Assembly: GCA_050246595.1 (NCBI GenBank)
Contig: JBFWVT010000008.1
Location: 50,125 to 114,124 of the forward strand
Source: DATARH01 sp050246595
GTDB lineage: Bacteria; Pseudomonadota; Alphaproteobacteria; ATCC43930; CGMCC-115725
DNA length: 64,000 nucleotides
Direction: 5' to 3'
Part shown: positions 11,473 to 20,002 of the stretch, one piece after another
Numbering within the stretch: the first letter of the stretch is position 1
Layout of the letters: every line of letters starts with the position of its first letter
Notes under the pieces: generated by a model
What the model saw: the letters and a program-made list of their open reading frames with translations, nothing else
Database searches by the model: none
Told to the model about the DNA's origin: nothing
Translations under genes and position numbers: made by a program

Positions 11473-12420
11473 TCAGGCGGCGACAGGCAAGCGCTGTTCA
11501 GGTAGCGGCCCATCGCGCTCCGGCGCCTCACGCCGCCCGCTCAACGCGCCGGCAAGCCCCTCGGCGACGCGTTCCTCGCAATAGCGGGCCAGGTTCTTGC
11601 GCGAGCCGCAGGCGGCCAATGTCGTCGGCGAGTGGAACTCGACGACGACTTCGAGCCGGCCAAGCCCCAGCATCCGCCACAGATGCGGCGCCAGCGACAT
11701 CGAGCCGTACCATGCGATAAACGGTCGCAGCCCCCGCCCGAGCGGCATCCCGTCGAGCCTTGTATAGGCGATCGACACGGGCTGCACCGTCACCGCGCCG
11801 GCCCCCCCGTGGATCGCCCCCCTGTGGATCGCCCCCCTGTGGATCGCCCCCCCGTGGATCGCCCCCCTGTGGATCGCCCCTGGACCGGCGATGTGGTCGG
11901 CGACGCTGAACAGCGCGCTCTTGAACGGCAGCAGCCGGTTGCCGTCGCCGCTGGTGCCCTCGGGGAACAGGATCAGCGCCTCGCCGGCAGCGAGCCGCGC
12001 GGCGATGCTGTCGCGCTGCCGCGCCGTGCTGCGCGCCCGCCGATCGATGAACACCGAGCGCTGCAACCGCGCCAGCCAACCGAACAGCGGCCAAGAGGCG
12101 ATCTCGGTCTTGGCGATAAACGAGGCATCGAGCAGCGAGCCCAGCACCGTGATGTCGAGATAGGAGATGTGGTTGGCCGCGAACAGCACCGGCCGCGCGG
12201 TGGCGGGTTGGCCGATCACGCGCACCTCGATACCGAGAATGCGGCGGCAGCAGCGATGATAGAGACGCGGGAAGGTGACGACCCAGCGCCGGCGCAGCGC
12301 CAGCCCCACGGCCTGCACCGGCATCAGCGGCACAGTCCAGAGAAGATAGACGCCGAGGCGCCAGAACCGGAGCGCGGACGAGCCGATATGATCCAGATTG
12401 GCGCGATCCAGGCTGCCCAT
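11473..12420 (-). CDS. olsA: Lyso-ornithine-lipid O-acyltransferase / PlsC-family acyltransferase
   Basis: Membrane acyltransferase of 315 residues with the acyltransferase motifs NHISYLD (catalytic His and Asp), VFIDRR and FPEGTS. It directly follows an OlsB-type gene (stop and start codons abut), so the likely reaction is the second acylation in ornithine-lipid synthesis; a 1-acylglycerol-3-phosphate acyltransferase role is possible. An odd feature is an in-frame tandem array at residues about 180-204, five copies of GAIH(R/G)G encoded by a 15-bp DNA repeat. It sits downstream of FPEGTS, in a loop before the conserved VQPVSIAY strand. The array appears tolerated, but the protein should be checked for function. 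Confidence 0.85.
   Translation of the reverse strand: MGSLDRANLDHIGSSALRFWRLGVYLLWTVPLMPVQAVGLALRRRWVVTFPRLYHRCCRRILGIEVRVIGQPATARPVLFAANHISYLDITVLGSLLDASFIAKTEIASWPLFGWLARLQRSVFIDRRARSTARQRDSIAARLAAGEALILFPEGTSGDGNRLLPFKSALFSVADHIAGPGAIHRGAIHGGAIHRGAIHRGAIHGGAGAVTVQPVSIAYTRLDGMPLGRGLRPFIAWYGSMSLAPHLWRMLGLGRLEVVVEFHSPTTLAACGSRKNLARYCEERVAEGLAGALSGRREAPERDGPLPEQRLPVAA
11808..11882. repeat. 15-bp tandem repeat (five copies) inside olsA
   Basis: The unit tggatcgcccccctg starts at 11810, 11825, 11840, 11855 and 11870 with at most one or two base differences. Because 15 is a multiple of three, the array keeps the frame and encodes GAIH(R/G)G repeats. Confidence 0.9.
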
Positions 12421-13332
12421 CTAGGCGGCCCACGCTTCTTTCGACTGGCGCTCGTAATGGCGCGAGTATTTCTCCGCGACGAGATCGGTTTTGACGACGA
12501 TGCAGATATCGGTCGTATTAAACTGCTCGTCGATCACGGCCCCGTCGCCGACAAAGCCGCCGAGCCGCAGATAGCCTTTGATCAGCGGAGGCAGCGCCGC
12601 GAGTGCGCGGTTCGGGTCGATCTGCGCGGGGTCGCGCCGGCGCATCTCGACAAAGCGCTCGGGCAGCGCCCGCGCGCGCAGCGCCGGTGGCGCCAGGTGG
12701 TGGTAGTAGAGATAAGAGAGCGGCGCCGCCAGCGCTTCCGGGTCGGTGCCCGGCAGGCTGGCGCAGCCGAACATCAGCGCGATGTCGTAGTGAAAGACAT
12801 AGGAGGCAATGCCGCTCCACAACAGCTGCATGACCGGACGGGCGCGATACCCGGCATCGACGCAGGAACGGCCGAGTTCGAGAATTTCGCCGGGATAGGC
12901 GACAAACGGCGCGATATCGTATTCCGCCGCCGAGTAGAACGCGCCAAAACGGGACGCTGCCTCGCGCCGGATCAGCCGGTAGGTGCCGACGACCGAATCG
13001 GTGCCGCTCCCCCGGCTGTGGTCGAGCACGAGCAGGTGATCGCAGAGGCGGTCGTACCCGTCGAAATCGCGCCGCAGAATGTCCATGCCGGGGAGCGGGC
13101 GCGCTCCCATGATTTCATAGAAGATGCGATAACGCAGCGTCTGCGCCGCCTCGATATCCGTGGCGCTTTCGGCGAGGCGGACCTGCAACGGCCCGGAGAC
13201 GATATCAATGATTCGCTCCCGGCCCGGCGCGAGACCGGGCGGCGGTGCCGCCGCTTCGACCGACAAGCCGGGCGGCTCGGCGCGCGTGCCGCGGATCACC
13301 TCAGCCAACCCGCCCGGCGCATTGGCCCTCAT
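12421..13332 (-). CDS. olsB: L-ornithine N-alpha-acyltransferase (GNAT fold)
   Basis: Protein of 303 residues in the hemolysin-like/OlsB acyltransferase family. Typical features are VRLAESATDIEAAQTLRYRI, the FDGYDRLCDHLLVLD block, VGTYRL, and ELGRSCVDAGYR followed by LWSGIASYV. OlsB transfers a 3-hydroxyacyl chain from acyl carrier protein to ornithine, the first step to ornithine lipids. The adjacent PlsC-type gene would encode OlsA. The ATG overlaps the upstream fur stop as ATGA. Ornithine lipids often replace phospholipids under phosphate or acid stress; no Pho box was identified, and coupling to fur suggests constitutive or metal-linked expression. Confidence 0.86.
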   Translation of the reverse strand: MRANAPGGLAEVIRGTRAEPPGLSVEAAAPPPGLAPGRERIIDIVSGPLQVRLAESATDIEAAQTLRYRIFYEIMGARPLPGMDILRRDFDGYDRLCDHLLVLDHSRGSGTDSVVGTYRLIRREAASRFGAFYSAAEYDIAPFVAYPGEILELGRSCVDAGYRARPVMQLLWSGIASYVFHYDIALMFGCASLPGTDPEALAAPLSYLYYHHLAPPALRARALPERFVEMRRRDPAQIDPNRALAALPPLIKGYLRLGGFVGDGAVIDEQFNTTDICIVVKTDLVAEKYSRHYERQSKEAWAA

Positions 13333-13760
13333 TCCTCATCCGGCTCCGCGGCGCCGGAGCGCGGCACGGCGTAAAGTTCGAGACGGTGGCCGACCAGCTC
13401 GTAGCCGAGCCTGGCGGCAATGATCTCCTGCAGCTTTTCGATCTCCTCGTTGCGAAACTCGATCACGCGACCGCTCTGCAAGTCGATCAGGTGATCGTGA
13501 TGCGCGCTCGGCATCTCCTCATAGCGGGCGCGCCCGTCGCCGAAATCGTGACGCGCCAGAATATTCGCTTCCTCGAAGAGCCGCACGGTGCGGTAGACGG
13601 TGGCGATGCTGATGCGCGGGTCTATCGCCGTGGCCCGGCGATAGACCTGCTCGACATCGGGATGATCCTCCGAATCCGACAGCACGCGGGCGATGACGCG
13701 GCGCTGCTCGGTCATCTTCAAGCCCTTGTCGAGGCACAGCTGCTCAAGACGGGAAGTCAT
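13329..13760 (-). CDS. fur: Fur-family metal-responsive transcriptional regulator
   Basis: Protein of 143 residues. The winged helix (about residues 1-80) contains MTEQRRVIARVL and ISIATVYRTVRLFEEANIL. The dimerization domain has the metal motif HHDHLIDLQSGRVIEF and ends GYELVGHRLELYAVP. The CxxC structural zinc pair is absent, as in many alphaproteobacterial Fur/Mur proteins, which may sense Mn or Fe. The ATG at 13760 gives the conserved start; an upstream ATG at 13802 would add 14 residues. The gene is translationally coupled to olsB. Confidence 0.9.
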   Translation of the reverse strand: MTSRLEQLCLDKGLKMTEQRRVIARVLSDSEDHPDVEQVYRRATAIDPRISIATVYRTVRLFEEANILARHDFGDGRARYEEMPSAHHDHLIDLQSGRVIEFRNEEIEKLQEIIAARLGYELVGHRLELYAVPRSGAAEPDEE

Positions 13761-13888
13761 GTACACGCGATCCGGGCGGTGCCTTTCTCCGCCACTATAC
13801 AAGAACCGACCGGATCAGCCTATGCCCGATCACTCGAACGCGCCGTCGACCGCAACGGAGCCGCACCCGCCGCTCGGTTGTACGCTGC

Positions 13889-14305
13889 TCAATTCCGGCC
13901 GCGCCGGGCCCGCGTCCCGAGACCGATTTCCTTCGCCAGATGGCTGCGCTGCCGGGCGTAATTCGGCGCCACCATCGGGTAGTCGGGCGGCAGTCCCCAG
14001 CGCTCGCGGTAGGTTTCCGGCGACATGTTGTAGGCCGTTTTCAGGTGCCGCTTCAGCATCTTGAGCCTCTTGCCGTCTTCCAGACAGACGATGTAATCGG
14101 GCTGCACCGATTTTTTGACGCTGACCGCCGGTTGCGGGCGCGCCGCCGGCGCGGCCGGCGCCACCCCGATATTCGCGAGCGAATTGTAAACCTGGTTGAT
14201 CAGCTGCGGCAGATCGCCGAGAGCCACGGTGTTGTTCGACACATGCGCGGCGACGATTTCGGTCGTCAGGGCCAGCAAATCGTTCGATTGCTCGTTGTTG
14301 TTCAT
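13889..14305 (-). CDS. mucR: MucR/Ros-family transcriptional regulator
   Basis: Protein of 138 residues. The Ros/MucR zinc-finger-like domain lies in the second half (IVCLEDGKRLKMLKRHL, then the conserved MSPETYRERWGLPPDYPMVAPNYA). The N-terminal half contains the oligomerization region (LLALTTEIVAAHVSNN). MucR proteins act as H-NS-like regulators of exopolysaccharide, motility and cell-cycle genes and usually repress their own promoter. The 187-base upstream gap (14306-14492) is relatively AT-rich near the start and fits an autoregulated promoter. Confidence 0.95.
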   Translation of the reverse strand: MNNNEQSNDLLALTTEIVAAHVSNNTVALGDLPQLINQVYNSLANIGVAPAAPAARPQPAVSVKKSVQPDYIVCLEDGKRLKMLKRHLKTAYNMSPETYRERWGLPPDYPMVAPNYARQRSHLAKEIGLGTRARRGRN

Positions 14306-14492
14306 CAGGCGTCATTCCCGGCAGCGATTACCGGAAATATAAGTAATTGTCTCCCTCCCGGCAATACGACGACGGCGTCGTTAAGATTCGTTGACCGGCT
14401 TGCCAAGTCGTCGCGCGGCGGGGCGCAGCAACAGGCGAATACAGGCCCGCGACCCGCGATAGCCGGGCGAAGAGCCGCTTGCGTCGCACGGG

Positions 14493-14984
14493 CTAAGGCG
14501 GGGCGCCGTCCGGCGGCGCGCGATCCCGGCAGGCTCCGGTTGGTACCCGCAGGATCAGCGCGTCGATGACCACCCGGCCCCGGCGATAATAGCGCGGGCG
14601 GGTTCCGACCCGGGCAAACCCCGCCGCACCGTAGAGAAGACGCGCCGCCTCGTTATCGGCGGCAACTTCCAGAACGACCGAGCCGAGCCGCCGCCGCCCG
14701 GCCTGCGCAATGACCTCCCGAAGCAGCGCCCGGCCGACGCCGCGCCGCCGCATCCCAGGCAGAACGCAAAGGGTCAGGATTTCGGCCTCACCGCCAAGAT
14801 CGCGCGCGACAACAAATCCCGAAGGGGCCTCGCCGAGCCAGGCGAGACACCCGAACACGCCGTGGAGGGCGAGAATCCGCTCGAACGCGCCGGCGTCCCA
14901 AGGCTCCTCCGGAAAACAGGCCCCGTGCATCAGCGACAGCGGCTCCGCCGCTCCGTCCGGGATCGGCGCGATGCGCGGGCTCAT
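14493..14984 (-). CDS. rimI: Ribosomal-protein-alanine N-acetyltransferase
   Basis: GNAT acetyltransferase of 163 residues. The acetyl-CoA loop is VLPGMRRRGVGRALL; the C-terminal part has VLEVAADNEAARLLYGAAGFARVGTRPRYY, a RimI hallmark. RimI acetylates the N-terminal alanine of S18. Its start overlaps the tsaB stop as ATGA, which fixes the ATG at 14984 although the open frame runs on to 15308. The tsaB-rimI pairing is common in bacteria. Confidence 0.92.
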   Translation of the reverse strand: MSPRIAPIPDGAAEPLSLMHGACFPEEPWDAGAFERILALHGVFGCLAWLGEAPSGFVVARDLGGEAEILTLCVLPGMRRRGVGRALLREVIAQAGRRRLGSVVLEVAADNEAARLLYGAAGFARVGTRPRYYRRGRVVIDALILRVPTGACRDRAPPDGAPP

Positions 14985-15742
14985 TGCACGGCAACCGGAC
15001 CCAACCTTTTCCCCTTCGGCAGCGTCACGTCCGGGGGGCGAAGGTAAAGCGGCCGCACCGGCGCGCTCACCGTAATACCGGGGACCGCGCCGGCCTCCAG
15101 CGCGAGAAGCGCCGCAGCCGCGACGCCGAGCGCGTCGGGCGCCGAATCCGGAACGAGGCCGACCCGGCGTTCCCGGCCGAGCGCCTCGGCGGCAAGTTCG
15201 GCCCGATCGCCGGCGATCAGCAGCTTCGTGCAACCGACCGGCCCGGCGACATGGGAGGCGAGGCGGTCCGGCAGCAGCGAGGCGGGTTCCGCCAGCGGCG
15301 TCGCACAATTCGCGGCGAAAAGCTGCACGTAAAGATCATCGCGCCGGCTGTCGAGAGCAACCAACAGCGGCGCAGCCCGGCAGCCGAGGCCGCGAACCCG
15401 CACCGCGGCGGCGACCGCCGCAAAACTCGTCACTCCGACCAGAAGCGCCCCGGTCCCCAAGGCAATCCCCTGCGCCGCCGCCAGCCCGGCGCGAATACCG
15501 GTAAAGCCGCCGGGTCCGGTCGCGACGGCGACAAGCCGCAAGTCGCCGGGTTCGACACAAGCCGCGCGCGCGACGCGGTCAACCATCGGCAACAGCGCCT
15601 CGGCGTGCCCGTAACGTATTGCGCGGCATTCGGCGGCAAGAACCTCGCCGTCGCGCAAAATCGCCGCCGAGCAGCCCGAACCCGCGGTCTCGATCGCGAG
15701 CAGCAGCGACGCCGGGCCGACCTCCAATGGGCCGCCCCTCAC
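14981..15742 (-). CDS. tsaB: tRNA threonylcarbamoyladenosine biosynthesis protein TsaB
   Basis: Protein of about 253 residues with the ASKHA-type fold. LLAIETAGSGCSAAIL occurs at the N-terminus, HAEALLPMVDR follows, and VAVATGPGGFTGIRAGLAAAQGIAL is the signature. TsaB works with TsaD and TsaE to form t6A37 in tRNAs reading ANN codons. The start codon is taken as GTG at 15742; a few internal alternatives before residue 12 cannot be excluded. It lies 16 bases after nfuA. Confidence 0.93.
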   Translation of the reverse strand: MRGGPLEVGPASLLLAIETAGSGCSAAILRDGEVLAAECRAIRYGHAEALLPMVDRVARAACVEPGDLRLVAVATGPGGFTGIRAGLAAAQGIALGTGALLVGVTSFAAVAAAVRVRGLGCRAAPLLVALDSRRDDLYVQLFAANCATPLAEPASLLPDRLASHVAGPVGCTKLLIAGDRAELAAEALGRERRVGLVPDSAPDALGVAAAALLALEAGAVPGITVSAPVRPLYLRPPDVTLPKGKRLGPVAVQ

Positions 15743-15758
15743 AGACCGACCGGCGCCG

Positions 15759-16313
15759 TCACACAGCGCGCACTTCGAGCACTTCGGGAATATAATGGCG
15801 CAGCATGTTCTCGATCCCGGCCTTCAAGGTCGCGGTCGAACTCGGGCAGCCGGAACAAGCGCCCTGCATGTGCAGATAGACGACGCCGTCCTCGAAATCC
15901 TCGAAGGTGATATCGCCGCCATCCATCGCGACTGCCGGGCGCACGCGCGTTTCCAGCAGCTCCTTGATCTGCGCGACGATCTCGTCATCCTCCTCGGCCG
16001 CCGTGGCGCCCGCCGCCTCCGCCCCGCCGATGACGACCGGAAGCCCGGACGTGAAATGCTCCATGATCGCCGCCAGCACCGCCGGTTTCAGCTGGCGCCA
16101 GTCGCTGTCCTCGGTCTTTGTCACGGTGATGAAGTCCGAACCGAAAAAGACGCCGCTGATTTCGGGAAGCTGAAACAGCCGCTCGGCCAGCGGCGAGCGT
16201 GCTGTCGCGGCGCCGCGCTCCGGGAAATTCGCGGTTCCCGATTCCATGACGGCGCGGCCGGGCAGGAATTTCAGCGTCGCCGGGTTCGGCGTCTGCTCGG
16301 TCTGAATGAACAT
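15759..16313 (-). CDS. nfuA: NifU-like Fe-S scaffold/carrier protein
   Basis: Protein of 184 residues. The N-terminal Nfu_N domain starts MFIQTEQTPNPATLKFLPG and the C-terminal NifU domain has the cluster-binding CSGCPSS motif, preceded by RPAVAMDGGDITF. It delivers 4Fe-4S clusters to target proteins; MiaB in the same gene block is a plausible client (inference). The ATG at 16313 has GCGGAG upstream. It is the first gene of the minus-strand block and diverges from the lactonase gene, so the block's main promoter likely lies in 16314-16567. Confidence 0.94.
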   Translation of the reverse strand: MFIQTEQTPNPATLKFLPGRAVMESGTANFPERGAATARSPLAERLFQLPEISGVFFGSDFITVTKTEDSDWRQLKPAVLAAIMEHFTSGLPVVIGGAEAAGATAAEEDDEIVAQIKELLETRVRPAVAMDGGDITFEDFEDGVVYLHMQGACSGCPSSTATLKAGIENMLRHYIPEVLEVRAV

Positions 16314-16567
16314 CGAAAGCTCCGCAAATCAGAAGGAAAACCGCGCCTAAACCATGGGGGGCCGCGCCGCCGAATCAACCCCGCGCCACGTCTTGCCCGT
16401 GATTTCGCCATGTTTTCCACCCGCCTTCGCGCCGGGCCTTGCGCCGCAGCCGCCGCACCGGTCGCATGCCTGAACCGTCGTCATCGGCCGGCACCGACAT
16501 ACCGGCAATGGCAGCGGCCGGAACAGCCGGGTAGATTGTTCCCGGTACACAGAACAGGGAGACCGCC

Positions 16568-17746
16568 ATGGCCGCCAACCGCGTCGCGCTTTACGCGAGC
16601 GTCGGGCCGGAGCTGACGCATTACGATGTCGATGTCGAGGAAGCGACCCTGACCCGCCGCGGCATCGTCACACTGCCGGCCAATGTGCATTATTGCTGGC
16701 CGCACGCCGCGCGGCCGGTCCTGTATGTCGCGTCGAGCGACAGCGCCTCCGGGACCGGCGGTTTTGTCGGCAGCAACCATCATGTCACCGCGCTGGCGAT
16801 CGATCCGGCATCGGGCGCGCTGTCGCCTCTCGGCGAGCCGATAACGCTGCCGACCCGGCCGATCCACATGACGACCGATATCCCGTCCGACTACATCCTG
16901 GTCGCGTTCAGCAACCCGAGCGGTCTCCGAGTCTACCGGATCAACCCCGATCTCACGCCGGGACCGGAAGTCGAACAGCCCGAGCCGATCGACCCCGGCA
17001 TTTACGGCCATCAGGTCCGGGTCAGTCTCGACAACCGCAAGGTCGTCCTGGTGGCGCGCGGCCACGACGCGGCCGACGGCAAGCCAGAGGAGCCGGGGGC
17101 ACTGAAGGTGTTCGACTGTCGCGACGGGAGGCTGACCAACGAGGTGTCGGTCGCACCGAACGGCGGCTACGGGTTCGGCCCGCGCCATCTCGATTTCCAT
17201 CCGACAAAGCCGTTTGTCTATGTCGCCCTCGAACGGCAGAACCGGCTCGACCTGTTTACCTTCGACGCGACCGGGGCGCTGTCACAAGAGGCCGATTACC
17301 GCATCACCACGCTCGACGAGCCGCACAACATTCGCGGGCGGCAGGTCGTCGGCACGGTCCATGTCCATCCGAACGGCCGCACCGTCTATGTCGCGAACCG
17401 CGCCTCCTCAACGGTCGAGGCCAACGGGCAAGGGGTCTTCGTCGGCGGCGAGAACTCGCTCGCGGTGTTCGGCATCGACCCGCAGACCGGCGTGCCGCAG
17501 CCGATCCAGCACATCGATACGCGCGGCATCCATTGCCGCACCTTTCACATCGACCCGAGCGGGCGTCTATTGGTCGCGGCGCACATCATGGGTCTGCCGG
17601 CGCGCGATAATGGCGGCACGCGCTTTGTCCCGGCCTGTCTGTCGCTGTTCCGCATCCAGACCAGCGGCAGGCTCGAATTCGTGCGCAAATACGATGTCGA
17701 TGTCGGCGAGCGGACGATGTGGTGGATGGGGATGGTGGCGCTGTAA
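16568..17746 (+). CDS. Lactonase-family seven-bladed beta-propeller protein
   Basis: Protein of 392 residues without a signal peptide. Propeller-type repeats such as KPFVYVALERQNRLDLFTF, VHPNGRTVYVANRAS and FHIDPSGRLLVAAH match the 6-phosphogluconolactonase (Pgl) / lactonase family PF10282. It probably hydrolyses a sugar lactone; the substrate is not evident. The ATG at 16568 follows CAGGGAGACCGCC. It stands alone, divergent from nfuA. Confidence 0.82.
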   Translation: MAANRVALYASVGPELTHYDVDVEEATLTRRGIVTLPANVHYCWPHAARPVLYVASSDSASGTGGFVGSNHHVTALAIDPASGALSPLGEPITLPTRPIHMTTDIPSDYILVAFSNPSGLRVYRINPDLTPGPEVEQPEPIDPGIYGHQVRVSLDNRKVVLVARGHDAADGKPEEPGALKVFDCRDGRLTNEVSVAPNGGYGFGPRHLDFHPTKPFVYVALERQNRLDLFTFDATGALSQEADYRITTLDEPHNIRGRQVVGTVHVHPNGRTVYVANRASSTVEANGQGVFVGGENSLAVFGIDPQTGVPQPIQHIDTRGIHCRTFHIDPSGRLLVAAHIMGLPARDNGGTRFVPACLSLFRIQTSGRLEFVRKYDVDVGERTMWWMGMVAL

Positions 17747-17930
17747 TCGGGCGTGTCTTCCGTCGCGGCCCTGGCTACTGCCGTGCACGTTTTGGCTGGA
17801 TACAAGGCCGAGCAACGGAAACGGAAGCGGCCGCTCTTTTAAAGCCGAGCCTTCGCGGGGGGGGGGGCCACCGGGGGTTCTCTCCTCTGCCACGGCTTGA
17901 AATGTATATACATTTATGTAGCATAATGAC
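17747..17930. promoter_or_regulatory. Upstream region of brnTA: G11 run and palindromic operator
   Basis: An uninterrupted run of 11 G lies at 17856-17866. Further on, the 12-base perfect palindrome ATGTATATACAT (about 17912-17923 region, beginning aaatgtatatac) sits in the only AT-rich stretch of the neighbourhood, directly before the BrnT reading frame. BrnTA operons are autorepressed by the BrnA-BrnT complex, so the palindrome is the natural operator/promoter candidate. Confidence 0.5.
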
Positions 17931-17996
17931 ATAAGAGGCGGCGTAGCGGGGTTTGATTGGGACACCGGGAACTGGCCGAAATGCGGCAAGCACGGC

Positions 17997-18254
17997 GTGT
18001 CAAAGGCGGAAATCGAGCATGTGCTGCGGAGCGGATCTTTTGTTCTTCCCGACCGCCACCCGCAGGACAGGGAAACCCGCTTCGATGCTGTCGGGAAGAA
18101 CGAAGCCGGGCGCTATGTCTTCGTGGTATTCGCTGTCAGGGAAAGGGCAGGCGAGCGGTTGCTCAGGCCCATCAGCGCCCGCTACATGCATCGGAAGGAG
18201 ATAGAAAACTATGAACGGCAACAAGAAGCCTTTTCCGCGCTTCGAGACGGATGA
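17997..18254 (+). CDS. brnT: BrnT-family toxin (start uncertain)
   Basis: BrnT is a RelE-fold ribonuclease toxin. From the GTG at 17997 the protein is 85 residues with FVLPDRHPQDRETRFDAVG and VVFAVRERAGERLLRPISARYMHRKEIENY, the typical BrnT core. Family similarity continues upstream in the same frame to about 17949 (GFDWDTGNWPKCGKHG matches the conserved WD-x-K-x-N-x-x-KHG start). No ATG, GTG or TTG precedes that segment: the frame is closed by a stop at 17919, and the nearest ATG (17926) is one base out of frame. So the start may have been lost by a single-base deletion, may be non-canonical, or may be a sequencing error. The brnA start overlaps the end by 44 bases. Confidence 0.8.
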   Translation: MSKAEIEHVLRSGSFVLPDRHPQDRETRFDAVGKNEAGRYVFVVFAVRERAGERLLRPISARYMHRKEIENYERQQEAFSALRDG

Positions 18255-18477
18255 AGAGGCAGAGAGATTTGTCGAGACGGCGGACCTATCGGAATATGAC
18301 TTCTCCGCCTTCAAGCCCATGCCCTTCGAATTCGAGCCAAAGACCGCTCAGATCAATATGCGGGTGCCGCAATCGCTGCTGGACGCCTTGAAAGAGCGGG
18401 CAAAGCGCCGGGGCATCCCATATACCCGGTTCATCCGCGAGCTGGTGGAACGGGAAGTCGCCCGCTCGGAGCCGTAG
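18211..18477 (+). CDS. brnA: BrnA-family antitoxin (ribbon-helix-helix)
   Basis: Antitoxin of 88 residues. The N-terminal toxin-binding part is KPFPRFETDEEAERFVETAD with LSEYDFSAFKPMPFEFEPK. The C-terminal ribbon-helix-helix (INMRVPQSLLDALKERAKRR, then GIPYTRFIRELVER) binds DNA. It overlaps the toxin gene, as usual for brnTA. It neutralizes BrnT and likely represses the operon at the upstream palindrome. Confidence 0.9.
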   Translation: MNGNKKPFPRFETDEEAERFVETADLSEYDFSAFKPMPFEFEPKTAQINMRVPQSLLDALKERAKRRGIPYTRFIRELVEREVARSEP

Positions 18478-18570
18478 TCACCGCTACCGGACATCCTGCG
18501 ACACCTTTCTGCATCGCCGCATCATGGCTACTATCGGCCGACCCGTCCGGAATGCCCGAGGAGACCTGAG

Positions 18571-19842
18571 GTGGACACGATCGAGAGCAACGTCTTCGAG
18601 ACCGCAAAACGCGTCCTGCCGGGCGGCACGTTCGGCAATTTCCCCGGCGAGGTCGTCATCCGCGAGGGCAAGGGCGGCCGGGTGTGGGACGAAAACGGCA
18701 AGGAATACATCGATTACCTGCTCGGCTCCGGGCCGATGCTGGTCGGTCACGCGCATCCCGAGGTGACCGCGGCGGCGCAGGCGCAGATCGAAAAGGGCAC
18801 GACGTTTTTCGCCAACAACCGGCTCGGCATCGAACTGGCCGAGGCGATCATCGAGGCGGTGCCGTGCGCCGAGCAGGTGCGCTTTGTCTCATCCGGCACC
18901 GAGGCCGATCTCTACGCGATGCGCGCCGCGCGCGCCTACACAAGCCGCGACAAAATCCTCAAATTCGAGGGCGGCTATCACGGGATGAGCGATTATTCGC
19001 TGATGAGCCTGGCGCCGAAGCGCTCGGGCAATTTCCCGTTGCCGGTGCCGGACTCGGCCGGCATCCCGAAAAGCGTGCGCGAGGACATGATCATCGCGCC
19101 GTTCAACGACGAAGAGGCGGTCGCGACGCTGGTGCGCGAGCACAAAAGCGATCTCGCCGGGGTCATCGTTGAGCCGTTTCAGCGCATCATCCCGCCCGCC
19201 CCCGGCTTTTTGCAGGCGTTGCGCCGGATCACGCGGGAGAACGGCGTGCCGCTGATCTTTGACGAGGTCGTGACCGGGTTCCGCCTCGCCTATGGCGGCG
19301 CGCAGGAATATTATGGCGTCGTCCCCGATCTCTGCACGTTGGGAAAAGTGATCGGCGGCGGGTTCCCGCTGGCGGCGATCGCCGGCAGGGCCGAGATCAT
19401 GGCCCATTTCGACAAGAACAAGGTCGGCGACGAGAATTTCCTGGTGCAGATCGGCACGCTGTCCGGCAATCCGGTGGCCTCGGCGGCGGGTCTGGCGACA
19501 ATGGCGATCCTGAAGCGCCCCGGCGCCTACGAGCGCATCCACGGCACCGGACGCGAGCTGATGAGAGCGCTCGGGGGATTGCTGAAGGAAGCCGGCATCC
19601 CGGCGCAGATCAGCGGCGAACCGCCGCTGTTCGATGTCGTGTTCACCGATCAGCCGATCCGCGACTATCGCGACACGCTTTCGGGCGACGCCGAGACGAT
19701 GCGCCGCTTCAACGCCTTGCTGCGCGAGCGCGGCATCCTCAAGGGCGAGTCGAAATACTACATCTCGCTGGCGCACACCGACGAGGACATCGCCTTCACG
19801 ATCGACGCCTGGAAATCGGCGATCAGAGAGTTGAAGGCCTAA
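18571..19842 (+). CDS. PLP-dependent class III aminotransferase (glutamate-1-semialdehyde aminomutase-like)
   Basis: Cytosolic fold-type I enzyme of 423 residues. VSSGTEADLYAMRAARAYT binds the cofactor phosphate, LIFDEVVTGFRLAYGG holds the aspartate contacting the pyridine nitrogen, and the Schiff-base lysine is in LGKVIGGGFPLAA. It resembles HemL but differs in its N-terminus and flanks (SGPMLVGHAHPEV), so a catabolic aminotransferase acting on an amino acid or amine is as likely as tetrapyrrole synthesis. The GTG start at 18571 follows GAGGAGACCTGAG. It stands alone. Confidence 0.85.
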   Translation: MDTIESNVFETAKRVLPGGTFGNFPGEVVIREGKGGRVWDENGKEYIDYLLGSGPMLVGHAHPEVTAAAQAQIEKGTTFFANNRLGIELAEAIIEAVPCAEQVRFVSSGTEADLYAMRAARAYTSRDKILKFEGGYHGMSDYSLMSLAPKRSGNFPLPVPDSAGIPKSVREDMIIAPFNDEEAVATLVREHKSDLAGVIVEPFQRIIPPAPGFLQALRRITRENGVPLIFDEVVTGFRLAYGGAQEYYGVVPDLCTLGKVIGGGFPLAAIAGRAEIMAHFDKNKVGDENFLVQIGTLSGNPVASAAGLATMAILKRPGAYERIHGTGRELMRALGGLLKEAGIPAQISGEPPLFDVVFTDQPIRDYRDTLSGDAETMRRFNALLRERGILKGESKYYISLAHTDEDIAFTIDAWKSAIRELKA

Positions 19843-19855
19843 CCATTATGTACCG

Positions 19856-19975
19856 CAGTCCCGGCGGAAGCCGGGACCCATCTCTCAGCCTCTCGGGAGC
19901 AGAGAAGTGGGTCCCGGCCGGAGTTTATCCTCGGGCCGGCCGCAGACCGGACCCGTGGGCCGGGATTGCGATAAC
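19856..19975. repeat. REP-like interspersed palindromic repeat
   Basis: Inverted arms gtcccggcggaagccgggaccca and gtgggtcccggcc are followed by the shared cassette at 19920-19960 (ggagtttatcc, tcgggccggcc, gaccggacccgtgggc) and ccgggattgcg. It lies between the convergent aminotransferase and acyl-CoA-dehydrogenase-like genes, where it may also serve as a transcription barrier. Confidence 0.8.
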
Positions 19976-20002
19976 TTTGTATTAACGTTATCCAAATCCG
20001 CG

